A stretch of 64,000 bases of DNA from Desulfogranum japonicum DSM 18378 (GTDB lineage Bacteria; Desulfobacterota; Desulfobulbia; Desulfobulbales; Desulfobulbaceae), in the NCBI RefSeq assembly GCF_000429945.1, contig NZ_AUCV01000001.1, positions 124,001-188,000 on the forward strand, given 5' to 3'. The translations under genes were made by a program, and so were the position numbers. The notes beneath the pieces are model-generated. The model was not told where the DNA came from. It ran no database searches and saw only the letters and a list, made by a program, of their open reading frames with translations. Positions within the stretch are counted from its first letter, which is position 1, and each line of letters begins with the position of its first letter. Below are positions 8,374 through 16,014 of this stretch, in pieces.

Positions 8374-9987
8374 TCATTGTGCGTTATTTGCCGACCAGTT
8401 CATGAGTTCCTGTTTCCAGGTGTCCATATCCAGTCTTTTCTTTTCTGCATATTCTTCCATATGCTTTTGGATAATTGGCTGGAGAAGTAGCTGGTTTTTA
8501 CTGTTTGGCTTTTGGGATAAAAAGGTCTGGTATTTTTCATAGCCAACTTTTCTTGCTGATTCACTGTTGGCTGCCACAGCCTGAATGGAGTCCACATAGG
8601 AAGCTACGGCCTGGTTGAAATTTTGTAAAATCTCTGTACGTTTTTTTTCCAAAGCAGCGTTATTGGCTTTTGACAGCATGGCTTTTGCCTCGGGGGTCAG
8701 CAGGCTGTCCACCTTGGCCAGACGTTTGCCCCAGAAGGTAACCTGGAAAGCCTGTTCACTCCCAATTTTGATAAATGCAAAGGCGGTGTCTTCTTCAGCC
8801 TGTTGCACGATGAACTGAATGTCGTTGAGTGAAGTACCCAGGAGATCCAGTTGTTGCTGCACCGGTTCAGAGAGGCTTCCTGAATTTTTAAGGGTTTCCT
8901 GAAGGCGTTGCAGATAAAGTAAGGCCTCATCACCAGATACTTTGGTTTTGGTGCTGGTTGGTGCCGTTGAAACTGCAGCAGGAAGTGAACGCGCTTTTTG
9001 GTTTCTATATGATTCCCAATCGTTGGAGAGTTGTTTGCTCACTTGACGGTTGGGGAAAACCAGGGATGAAAGTACCAGGCGAAAGCCCAGGGTATTTTTT
9101 TTACTTGGGGCAAAGTTTTTTGTTTTTCTGTCTAGTGCATAAAATTCCTGTTCTGTTCGCAGCGAAGAACGTATCTGTCTGGCATCGGTTAGGTAGTGCC
9201 CTCCTTTTGCTACAAAGCCGCCGGTGCGTCCCTGGTAGTATTCAACCTGGTACAGGGTCATGGTCATTTCCGATACATTACCCAACATATCGTGTACACC
9301 AAGGGTATTGGGCTTGAGCTTGCCGATTTGCTTTATTTTATTATGTGAAGACGATGGGCCGGCAAACCATTCATATTCTGGTAGTTTGTCTTTTGGGTAG
9401 GGAATTTTTCTGTCAAACAGGGCTGCTTCAATGGCTCCACCACCTCGCGCTGCAAATTCCCATTCCTGTTCAGTGGGTAAACGAAGATATCCTGGTATTC
9501 CTCCATACGTGGGAACAGAGGCTTGGGCGGTATCGTAGAGCCACTGGTTGTATTTGTGGATGAATTCTTCAGCATTGAAATACGATATATCACGGACGGG
9601 ATATGCACTTTCTTCCTGACCGGGAGGTGCAAGATCAAGGGCAAAGAGTTGTGCTTCACTGACTTCATATTTGCCGATATAGTAACACCAGTCAGTACCC
9701 GTTTCTTGTTCGACGGTAAAGGAACCACCCAAAGCCACGCCTGTTGGAGTTTCCTTATACCCACCTGAGGGATCTCCCAGCTTAAATCGTTTCCAGGCAA
9801 AAGTGCCTGTTCCTTCACCTATGCATACAGGACGGAAAACCATAACCTTTCCTTTGGGCATTGGGAGGACCAGGTCGTCGGCGAGTGGTTGTGGGTTGTC
9901 GTACTCGGTAGCTTGCGCAATAAGAGATGTGAGAAGAATTGTGGAAACGATGCCAAACAGTGGAAGGAATTTTGATGTAGGGGGCAT
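8374..9987 (-). CDS. secreted formylglycine-generating-enzyme-fold (SUMF1) protein, TagR-like
   Basis: 537 aa with a signal peptide (residues 1-26, ending LIAQA). The FGE-sulfatase/SUMF1 fold spans about 45-315: YYIGKYEVSEAQLFAL, the PVRDISYFNAEEF segment, LRLPTEQEWEFAARGG, VHDMLGNVSEMT and a terminal NTLGFRLVLSS. The paired active-site cysteines of true formylglycine enzymes are not evident, so it is probably a binding rather than a sulfatase-maturing protein. Residues 345-537 are helical and unrecognised. The start has only a weak ribosome site. As first gene of an operon with lipoproteins, a Lol/MacB-type ABC transporter and a vWA protein, it parallels TagR, the SUMF1-fold periplasmic sensor of the T6SS pathway (inference from known family). 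Confidence 0.85.
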   Translation of the reverse strand: MPPTSKFLPLFGIVSTILLTSLIAQATEYDNPQPLADDLVLPMPKGKVMVFRPVCIGEGTGTFAWKRFKLGDPSGGYKETPTGVALGGSFTVEQETGTDWCYYIGKYEVSEAQLFALDLAPPGQEESAYPVRDISYFNAEEFIHKYNQWLYDTAQASVPTYGGIPGYLRLPTEQEWEFAARGGGAIEAALFDRKIPYPKDKLPEYEWFAGPSSSHNKIKQIGKLKPNTLGVHDMLGNVSEMTMTLYQVEYYQGRTGGFVAKGGHYLTDARQIRSSLRTEQEFYALDRKTKNFAPSKKNTLGFRLVLSSLVFPNRQVSKQLSNDWESYRNQKARSLPAAVSTAPTSTKTKVSGDEALLYLQRLQETLKNSGSLSEPVQQQLDLLGTSLNDIQFIVQQAEEDTAFAFIKIGSEQAFQVTFWGKRLAKVDSLLTPEAKAMLSKANNAALEKKRTEILQNFNQAVASYVDSIQAVAANSESARKVGYEKYQTFLSQKPNSKNQLLLQPIIQKHMEEYAEKKRLDMDTWKQELMNWSANNAQ

Positions 9988-10307
9988 GATTGACTTGTAT
10001 ATTTCAAGGCGTTTTAATGAGTAAGCTGTTTATTTCGTGTATGTTCATAACTGAGGTTAAGTCTTGAGTATAACTAAAAATTAGGGTGAACGATCCATAT
10101 TTATGCATCGGCAATATGTGCGATACAGCCTGCTGAACTACATATCTTTGCAGGCAGGGCATTGAACAGAGTGATCCTGAAACAGGAACGGACCCGATGG
10201 ATATACAACGTGTGTATTAAAGCACGTGGTATACAGCTGTCAGGGGACGATCTGCACGGAAACACTATCTCTGCCAGTAAAGACTACTTGTAATTCACAA
10301 CAAAATA

Positions 10308-10463
10308 GTAACTGCTCATAGTACACCTGATTTTTCCGCGCCCAGCCGGGCTTACCTATGATCCAATACGTTGCGCCAGCCTGATTGCGAAAATCTCAGG
10401 TACCATGTGACCAGTTACACATACAGGGGAGTTTCAAGTTTATCCGTTTCCCTAGTAGTTACC
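10308..10463 (+). repeat. intergenic inverted-repeat element, family 1 copy
   Basis: It starts GTAACTGCTCATAG, has the inverted partner GTGACCAGTTAC ending at 10417, and a third related end, GTAGTTACC, at 10455-10463. An internal GGGCTTACCTATG and TTGCGCCAG block is shared with the copies at 38824 and, inverted, at 10720-10832. Confidence 0.75.
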
Positions 10464-10719
10464 AAAAATAACGATTGTAACGGACACTTGTCTGATAAAG
10501 TATACAGTCTCTGTATTGTAAAACAAAAAAAAACAGGAGATATAACAGTCTTTTTGAAAAAAGACTGTATGAGAAAAGTGGCACTATGTCAAAATAGTTC
10601 GCTGTATGAGGTGATATTTTTTGTCTGTTAAAACAAATTGTTGTCGGATGTGTTTCTTTGGGAACCTCGATGCTGACTACGTCAAGTGTCTCGTCCAAGC
10701 GTTTTGCACCTGAACAATT

Positions 10720-10832
10720 GTAACTACTCACAGGGAGAGGGTGATTACTCTGCAAACAGACTGGCGCAGCGTATTGAGTCAGACGTAAGCCAGGTTGATA
10801 GTGGAGAGATTGAGCGCCCTGTGAGCAGTTAC
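10720..10832 (-). repeat. intergenic inverted-repeat element, family 1 copy (reverse orientation)
   Basis: Ends are GTAACTACTCACAGGG and CCCTGTGAGCAGTTAC, an inverted pair. The interior CTGGCGCAGCGTATTG is the reverse complement of the interior of the 10308 copy, so the two copies face each other about 260 nt apart. Confidence 0.75.
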
Positions 10833-10847
10833 AAATGAATGTTGATC

Positions 10848-12797
10848 TTATTTTCCGAGCAACTGAGTAAGTTGCCTGGCATCCATGATGGTTATGGTAC
10901 CGTCAGCGTCAAGGTCGCATTCAGGACATTTTCCTGCGGACTGACGGAGGAAATGTTGCAGTTCAGTAAGATCATTTCTGTCGATCAGCCCATCATTGTT
11001 AATGTCGCCATGTTGTGAGAAATAATAGCTTTTTATACAATGCTCATTACCTGGAAGAGGTTCGAGTTTTTTTCCTTCTGCTGCCAGATTACCCACATAG
11101 GTCACAAAAGACATTGCATAGTCTAGGTACGTATCGATTCCAGGACCTCGTTGATCCTGAACATCCTTAAATGTGAGATAGCCGTCTTTTCCCTGACCGG
11201 TGTAGCTGTTGGTCACGATGACATACATGGTATTTTCCTGGATGAGCGTCCAGTTTTTACTGGTTCGGTCCATGATTTCCAGATTTTTTATGCGCATGTT
11301 TGCGGGATTAGACATGTTAATGTCGTAGCGTAGGCCATAGCTATAAGGAAAGGAGCCGCTTGACCCCCCATTATCATAATAGTTGGTAAGGGCATCTTCC
11401 AGGGCCTGTTTGATTTCGCTTCCTTTCATCTCGATTTCAAACAGCGTGTTGCTGAAGGGGAGCAGGGTATAGGCTGTATCATATGTTACGTCACCTGCCT
11501 GAACATTTATGCGCACACCTCCCGCATTTTGGATACAGGCATCTGCGCGCAGGCTAAGCTCATAAAATCCTTTTGCAACCAGCGGGGCGATCTCGCTGCC
11601 CAGGGGAAATTCAGCGCCACTATTGCCCAGGTAGTCTATTCCTGGAATACGAACATGGCTGAGTTCCTCGCCGGCCTGTCCGATAACCTGTGCTTTCATC
11701 ACATCGACCTTGTCAGAATAGGTCTGAAGGGAGGTGGCCGCATCCGTATCTTCTTCAACAATGGCAATGTTTGTTCGGGTCTCTATGAAATTCTTAATTT
11801 CTTCTTGTTCCAGTATACTGACCTCAACTTTGTTGCCGTTTGCATCCTTGCGTTTAAACATGCTGCCGACAGGGAGCACCGCAGCGCCACTGCAGGATGT
11901 AACCTGGCCGTTATCGTCAAAAGAGACATCAAGGCTGCCAACCGCCTTGGCATACTCCCATGCCTGGGCAATGCAGACAGGGTTTCCATCCTTATCGCTC
12001 GTCTGTACAGGATAAGGATAAGAACTGCCCAGACCGAAGGCTTTCACATCTCCCATAAGAGAGTGTGAATCGCCATCAATGATGATATCAATGCCTGTAA
12101 TCTTTTGTGCCAGCTCCATATCATTTTTCAAGCCATAGTGGCTGAGCAGGATGATTTTATCGATGCCGTAGTCGTTTCGGAGCAGGTCTGCATAGTACTG
12201 GGCTGTGGTCAGTTCATCCTGGAACGTGATCTCATCACTGGGGTTGGAGGAAGCCTCGGTTTTCTGCTTGACGTCAATACCGATGATTGCAACCTGCTCA
12301 CTACCAATTTCTTTGATGATATATGGAGACCATTTTCCTTCGAGCACGTTTCCTGCGTCCGGGATAACATTGGCAGCAACGATATCACCATTGAGTTTAT
12401 CCAGGTAATCTGCCAGGTGCTGGTCACCGTCATCGAACTCATGATTGCCGAGAACAATGGCATCCCAGTCGATCAGGTTCATCATTTCCGCAGTGGCATC
12501 TCCTTTGAAAAGGGTGTAGTACAAAGTTCCCTGGAAAGTATCACCGGCATTAAGTATGAGAGCATGTTCAACTTCTGCAACCTGTTGTTCAATAAAATTT
12601 ACAGCCCTGGGTATACCGCCAAGTTCAACAAAGGTATCCTGGCCTGCCAGGGATAGCTCGAAATCCTGTTCGGCTGAGAGGTGCGAATGGATGTCATTCA
12701 TGTGGATAATTCGCAGCTCCAGTGGGCCAGAGCAGGCGGAGGTCAATGTGAGCAGGACAGATGACGTTAATGCTGCGCAAAACAGTGATCGTTTCAT
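10848..12797 (-). CDS. 5'-nucleotidase/metallophosphatase with C-terminal dockerin domain
   Basis: 649 aa from the ATG at 12797 (MKRSLFCAAL), with AAGGAG 10 nt upstream; a longer frame to 12887 overlaps the upstream gene and is less likely. A signal peptide ends near TSAC, possibly a lipoprotein site. The metallophosphatase domain has MNDIHSHL, NAGDTFQG, GNHEFDDGD and LLSHYG metal-ligand motifs. The 5'-nucleotidase C-terminal domain has NAGGVRINVQAGDVTYDTAY. The last 55 residues are a type I dockerin: two Ca-binding loops, DINNDGLIDRNDL and DLDADGTITIMDA. Family enzymes dephosphorylate extracellular nucleotides. It lies 34 nt downstream of a cohesin-domain gene, so both probably share the upstream riboswitch. 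The dockerin would let it dock on that cohesin protein (inference). Confidence 0.9.
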   Translation of the reverse strand: MKRSLFCAALTSSVLLTLTSACSGPLELRIIHMNDIHSHLSAEQDFELSLAGQDTFVELGGIPRAVNFIEQQVAEVEHALILNAGDTFQGTLYYTLFKGDATAEMMNLIDWDAIVLGNHEFDDGDQHLADYLDKLNGDIVAANVIPDAGNVLEGKWSPYIIKEIGSEQVAIIGIDVKQKTEASSNPSDEITFQDELTTAQYYADLLRNDYGIDKIILLSHYGLKNDMELAQKITGIDIIIDGDSHSLMGDVKAFGLGSSYPYPVQTSDKDGNPVCIAQAWEYAKAVGSLDVSFDDNGQVTSCSGAAVLPVGSMFKRKDANGNKVEVSILEQEEIKNFIETRTNIAIVEEDTDAATSLQTYSDKVDVMKAQVIGQAGEELSHVRIPGIDYLGNSGAEFPLGSEIAPLVAKGFYELSLRADACIQNAGGVRINVQAGDVTYDTAYTLLPFSNTLFEIEMKGSEIKQALEDALTNYYDNGGSSGSFPYSYGLRYDINMSNPANMRIKNLEIMDRTSKNWTLIQENTMYVIVTNSYTGQGKDGYLTFKDVQDQRGPGIDTYLDYAMSFVTYVGNLAAEGKKLEPLPGNEHCIKSYYFSQHGDINNDGLIDRNDLTELQHFLRQSAGKCPECDLDADGTITIMDARQLTQLLGK

Positions 12798-12831
12798 GTA
12801 GTGTGCACTCCTTGATGGTGTATGGTGGCGT

Positions 12832-13422
12832 TCATCTGTTCCATTGGAAGCTCTGTCGTCGTGCCAGGCCCAAAAGACCGAAAGCAAAAAGTAGAGCCGA
12901 GGATGGCTCGGGGACTGGATTCATAATCTGAATGGACGATGTATTGATTGTAGGGACAATGGCATCCCCCTGTTCATCGCTGAAGTCCGAATACCCAATA
13001 GTCAAATCTGAATGCCCGACACTGAGTGCTTCAAAGCTCAAAGTAACCAGGGAAAAGGTTGTTGGTTGGAAAGAAAGGTCAGCAAGAAAACTGACTTCCG
13101 TTACGTTTACCGTACCCGCTGAAAGCTCTCCTCCACTCCAGTCAACTGCTTCAAAAAGTGTCAGGTCCCCCAGCGAGTTGGCCAAGGTGTAGCCGAGAAA
13201 ATTCAGGCTGCTGGCGTCGTATTCAAGGTCAAAATCAAAAGCGCCCAATAACTTCCCGTCACCACCATACATGATGTCTACCTCCAGGGTTTCACCAATC
13301 ATAGCTTGTGGGGTTGCCACGGTGATGTCAACAGTCGGGCTTGCATGGCAGACACTGCAGGCCGTAGCAGCAAATAGCGCTGTGGTCATGATGATGAACC
13401 GTTGATCCAGTCTGTTTGGCAT
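12832..13422 (-). CDS. cohesin-domain PEP-CTERM surface protein
   Basis: 196 aa from the ATG at 13422 (MPNRLDQRF), with AAGGAG 7 nt upstream. The longer frame to 13569 runs through the riboswitch and is rejected. A signal peptide covers about residues 1-27. Residues 28-165 resemble a cohesin domain: the opening VDITVATPQAMIGETLEVDI and the FDFDLEYDASSLNFLGY segment are typical of cohesin beta-strands. The C-terminus is a PEP-CTERM sorting signal: VPEPSSALLFAFGLLGLARR, a PEP motif, a hydrophobic helix and arginines. PEP-CTERM proteins are processed by exosortase and linked to exopolysaccharide export. It is first in a two-gene unit with the dockerin nucleotidase. Confidence 0.88.
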   Translation of the reverse strand: MPNRLDQRFIIMTTALFAATACSVCHASPTVDITVATPQAMIGETLEVDIMYGGDGKLLGAFDFDLEYDASSLNFLGYTLANSLGDLTLFEAVDWSGGELSAGTVNVTEVSFLADLSFQPTTFSLVTLSFEALSVGHSDLTIGYSDFSDEQGDAIVPTINTSSIQIMNPVPEPSSALLFAFGLLGLARRQSFQWNR

Positions 13423-13460
13423 AGCGTATCTCCTTTTTTTGCATGCTGAACAAGAGTCTT

Positions 13461-13519
13461 CGGAAAAAATGAAGACCTCAAGCTGCATCAGATAGATGAG
13501 CAAGGCTGCATTTTTTCCG
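13461..13519 (-). promoter_or_regulatory. putative expression platform of the GEMM riboswitch
   Basis: Directly 3' of the aptamer on the minus strand, CGGAAAAAATG (reading into CATTTTTTCCG) forms an 11-bp perfect inverted repeat spanning 13461-13519, ending 38 nt before the cohesin gene start. A stem with a U-run in one arm is suited to attenuation. The mechanism is inference. Confidence 0.5.
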
Positions 13520-13600
13520 TGCAACCCGGCCATCCGATAGCTTTCGGACCCGTGGCTTTCCGTCCCCATTTTACAATGGGTTTGGCCATGATGAGTGTCA
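13515..13600 (-). ncRNA. GEMM-I cyclic-dinucleotide riboswitch
   Basis: The minus-strand RNA contains the family core: GGCCAAACCC, a hairpin with CCCATT/AATGGG arms and GTAA tetraloop, the near-invariant GGGACGGAAAGCCACGGG, a second hairpin (CCGA/TCGG) and the closing GATGGCCGGGTTGC. These are the hallmarks of GEMM-I aptamers, which bind c-di-GMP, with a subclass binding 3',3'-cGAMP. By hand alignment to the Vibrio Vc2 RNA the ligand-contacting position 20 is G, favouring c-di-GMP; this is tentative. It sits about 95 nt before the cohesin PEP-CTERM gene in the same direction. Confidence 0.88.
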
Positions 13601-13653
13601 GCGGCATGCTACCAACAGCTGGTTATGGGGCAATCATAATGTTGTTATACCTT

Positions 13654-13829
13654 GGTTAGCGTCTGTTCATAAATAGTCTTTTCGCTCGATAGCTGTGCTT
13701 TCATCCTCGGAGGTCGCGAAGGCCCAAACATATAATATATGCTTGTGGTTTAACTCTATAAATGCCACGGAGTCTTCCCTTACCTGCTTTTGAACGAAAA
13801 TACGCATTTATAAGCAGACACTGGTTACC
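13654..13829. repeat. family 3 inverted-repeat element
   Basis: The left end GGTTAGCGTCTGTTCATAAA and the right end, which in reverse complement reads GGTAACCAGTGTCTGCTTATAAA, are inverted. Inside is ACGGAGTCTTCCCTTACCTG, a motif also present in family 1 elements. It lies between the GEMM riboswitch and the end of lepB. Confidence 0.7.
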
Positions 13830-13851
13830 CTTATGATGCGCCCTGGTGATG

Positions 13852-14550
13852 TTACTGCAAATTTGTGAAAAAACGATTCCAGCGAGGAGTAAAGCGGTTG
13901 TTGATATCCAGGGAACCAACCACAGCCGTTGCCTGGCCGACGATCAGATCACGATGGACAAATCCGAAATATCGTGAATCTGCGCTGTTGTCCCTGTTGT
14001 CACCCATCATGAAATATGTGGACTCTGGTACGGCTATGGGGCCAAATGAGCGAAGTGAGCGAATATCTGGAGTAATTGTTATGGGATGTGGATGCCGCGC
14101 AAGCTCTTCAATATATTGATACGTTGTAACTGACGCATCGGCATATCGCTCAATATTTGGGGGAAGGTCAGAAGAATGATATGCTATCTTTTTTCCATTG
14201 ATGAGCAACTGGTTGTTTTCCATGGTTATGGTATCACCAGGGATGCCAATAACTCTTTTCACCAGCCTGGTTCCGTCAGCAGGTGAAAAAAATACAACAA
14301 TATCTCCTCGTGCAGGATCATCCCAATGAGCTATGTGCAAGGTTGTGTAAGGAACTTTCAGATCATAGGCCAGTTTATTGACAAAGATGCGATCTCCCTC
14401 CAGAATCGTGGGCTTCATAGAGCCTGTGGGAACATCATTCCAATCTGCAATGGCAGATTTAAACGAGGTTGTCAGTAGCAAGGCTACCAGGAGTGAACAG
14501 CCCCAACCTTTGATAAGGGTACGTAACGTGGATGTTGCCTTGGATTTCAT
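13852..14550 (-). CDS. lepB: signal peptidase I
   Basis: 232 aa from the ATG at 14550, with GAGAGG about 8 nt upstream; a GTG at 14559 is possible. One N-terminal hydrophobic segment (residues 14-33) anchors it in the inner membrane. All S26 signatures are present: catalytic Ser in PTGSMKPTILEGD, the RGDIVVF strand, catalytic Lys in RLVKRVIGIPGD, and MGDNRDNSADSRYFG. The protein cleaves signal peptides of exported preproteins. It is shorter than E. coli LepB and has a single TM. It lies downstream of a zinc-ribbon gene, with the MITE-like hairpin element at 14580-14740 in between. It may be a second, specialised peptidase; a housekeeping copy elsewhere cannot be judged. Confidence 0.93.
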   Translation of the reverse strand: MKSKATSTLRTLIKGWGCSLLVALLLTTSFKSAIADWNDVPTGSMKPTILEGDRIFVNKLAYDLKVPYTTLHIAHWDDPARGDIVVFFSPADGTRLVKRVIGIPGDTITMENNQLLINGKKIAYHSSDLPPNIERYADASVTTYQYIEELARHPHPITITPDIRSLRSFGPIAVPESTYFMMGDNRDNSADSRYFGFVHRDLIVGQATAVVGSLDINNRFTPRWNRFFTNLQ

Positions 14551-14579
14551 ATGTTCCACCTCTCAAAAAAAGTGTATTA

Positions 14580-14740
14580 GGGTCGCGAAAAATAATAAAT
14601 ATCCAAAAATTGCGTAGTATATCGATGTGGTAACGTCGTCGCGTCAATGGTTCCATACTGGCAGTATTGAGACATTGACGCGACGACGTTACCGGTTTGA
14701 GAGACAAGCAAGATTGGATAATTTATTTTTTTCGTGACCC
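14580..14740. mobile_element. MITE-like element with long central hairpin, copy A
   Basis: 161 bp with terminal inverted repeats GGGTCGCGAAAAATAATAAA and, on the other strand, GGGTCACGAAAAAAATAAA. It is flanked by TTA on both sides (14577-14579, 14741-14743), a likely target duplication. The centre has a perfect 21-bp inverted repeat (14629-14649 and 14673-14693) capped by an ATACT/AGTAT mini-stem. It carries no coding frame. A second copy is at 61540-61699. Confidence 0.8.
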
Positions 14741-14754
14741 TTAAATGTAAAGGG

Positions 14755-15270
14755 CTATGCTTCGTTAATTTCCTGCTGTAACCAAGCAACAGCTCTTCCT
14801 TTTTCAGGATGATGCTTTAATTGTTCTGCCAGATGCAGGATGGTACTGAACAACTCTTCTCCAAGAAGTTTTTTGTTATTGTCAAGATGGGTGGCACGGT
14901 CAAGTTGCTTGCGCTGGGTTCGTTGCCATGATCGGCACCAGAAATCTGCAAGGTTTTCAATCAGGTTATGTTGAACAATTGCGTGCCACTCGCCCTGATC
15001 GAACCAGATCCCTCCGCATTTAGAGCAGCGTTCCAAGTAAAAAGGCTCGTCAACATCTATCCTGGCTCTGGTAAGAATACCATGACCTTCAGGGCATAGC
15101 CCAGTTTTATCATCGTTGGAACGATCTCCGGAAGGATCGTCCAACTCTGGCAGGTCGATGAATTTGGGGAACTGCTGCTCTGCCAGCCACATACCACCAC
15201 ACTGGCTGCACTTGAGTGAAGAGGCGTATTCTTTTTTAGAAAGCTCGTTGCTGCATTTTGGGCATTTCAT
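14755..15270 (-). CDS. double zinc-ribbon (TFIIB-type) protein
   Basis: 171 aa with two zf-TFIIB-like modules. The first is at residues 1-35 (CPKCSNEL, then CSQCGGMWL); the second is near 60-95 (CPEGHGIL, then CSKCGGIWFDQGEW). The CxxCGGxWxD/E pattern is characteristic of this small bacterial family, whose function is not known. The C-terminal 75 residues are helical and charged without recognised motifs. No signal peptide, so cytoplasmic. It is followed by the MITE-like element and lepB in the same direction. Confidence 0.8.
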   Translation of the reverse strand: MKCPKCSNELSKKEYASSLKCSQCGGMWLAEQQFPKFIDLPELDDPSGDRSNDDKTGLCPEGHGILTRARIDVDEPFYLERCSKCGGIWFDQGEWHAIVQHNLIENLADFWCRSWQRTQRKQLDRATHLDNNKKLLGEELFSTILHLAEQLKHHPEKGRAVAWLQQEINEA

Positions 15271-16014
15271 GGTAATTGCCTGTTTTTCTATTAGTTTCCT
15301 TTTGCTTGGCCGTCTGCAATGGTTTGCTTGAGTTTATACAATAACTTAACGTGGTAAATATAAGACTGGTTAACCATAAGACAACTCATCGTTTTTTTAC
15401 ATGATGCCGCTGCAGGTTCTGTATTTCTTCTGCGGATGATACAGGGAGGACTTTATTGCACTTGTCGACACATCATGGGTGTCGAACGGATGTAGGGTGT
15501 AGCCGTTCTTCCAATAAAAACAGGGTGACAGATCAAAGTATAACTGGTCACAGACTTCACGGAGTCTCCGGTTGGTCCCTTACCTGTTTAAAAGCGCGCT
15601 TGTCCAAATATGAACACCTGTGATCAGTTACAGTTCGGAGGTGAATGAAACCAAAAGATACAGAGCTCATGATTATCCACATAAGTGTAGCATGATATAC
15701 AATATTGTTTTTCTGGAATTGTTAAATAACGTCATTTTTTACGAATAGCTGAAGCAGCTCTTTTTCAAAAAATCCCAATTATAACCAGATAGAAAAGTGT
15801 TTTTGTCATGTAAATCGGTAACACCCCGTATCGAACTGTGAAGTATAAATATTTTGAATGTGTGCAGTGGGCTGTTAGGAATGTGTTATTTCCTGATTTC
15901 GCCTTGACATGAAAAAAATAACGATGATAGGCTACAGTATATATTTGTTAAATCGGATTGACACTAAGCGCGATGTCATATTGTTCATAAGAAGTGTGGA
16001 GACAACAAGCAGTT
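15271..16014. other. 744-nt intergenic region, divergent promoters and one repeat
   Basis: It separates the minus-strand zinc-ribbon gene from the plus-strand chemoreceptor. It contains a family 1 repeat (15538-15680) and two TTGACA boxes on the plus strand (15904-15909 and 15958-15963), either of which could belong to a receptor promoter, though neither has a good -10 partner. No gene was recognised. Confidence 0.5.
15538..15680 (+). repeat. intergenic inverted-repeat element, family 1 copy
   Basis: It begins GTATAACTGGTCACAG and has inverted partner ACCTGTGATCAGTTAC ending at 15631, then a tail to CATGATTATCCAC. Internal CACGGAGTCTCC and CCCTTACCTG blocks are shared with the copies at 41259 and 62540. 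Confidence 0.75.

Larger units (their letters stand above)
9988..10847. other. 860-nt intergenic region with repeat copies, no supported gene
   Basis: No convincing coding frame was found on either strand. It holds two copies of the GTAACTG/CAGTTAC inverted-repeat family in opposite orientation (10308-10463 and 10720-10832). A near-perfect short hairpin lies at 10545-10568 (arms ACAGTCTTTTT, 2-nt loop). The promoter of the SUMF1 operon should lie near 9990-10090 but no clear boxes were seen. Confidence 0.6.

Noticed and set aside
10308-10463. Repeats as a CRISPR array
   Set aside because: Copies are far apart, have no regular spacers and no cas genes are present.
10371-10755. Short frames on both strands in the 9988-10847 gap
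   Set aside because: They fall in or beside inverted-repeat elements and have no protein features.
13423-13569. Upstream extension of the cohesin gene to an earlier start
   Set aside because: The stretch is the GEMM riboswitch and its expression platform; the ATG at 13422 has a good ribosome site and leads directly into the signal peptide.
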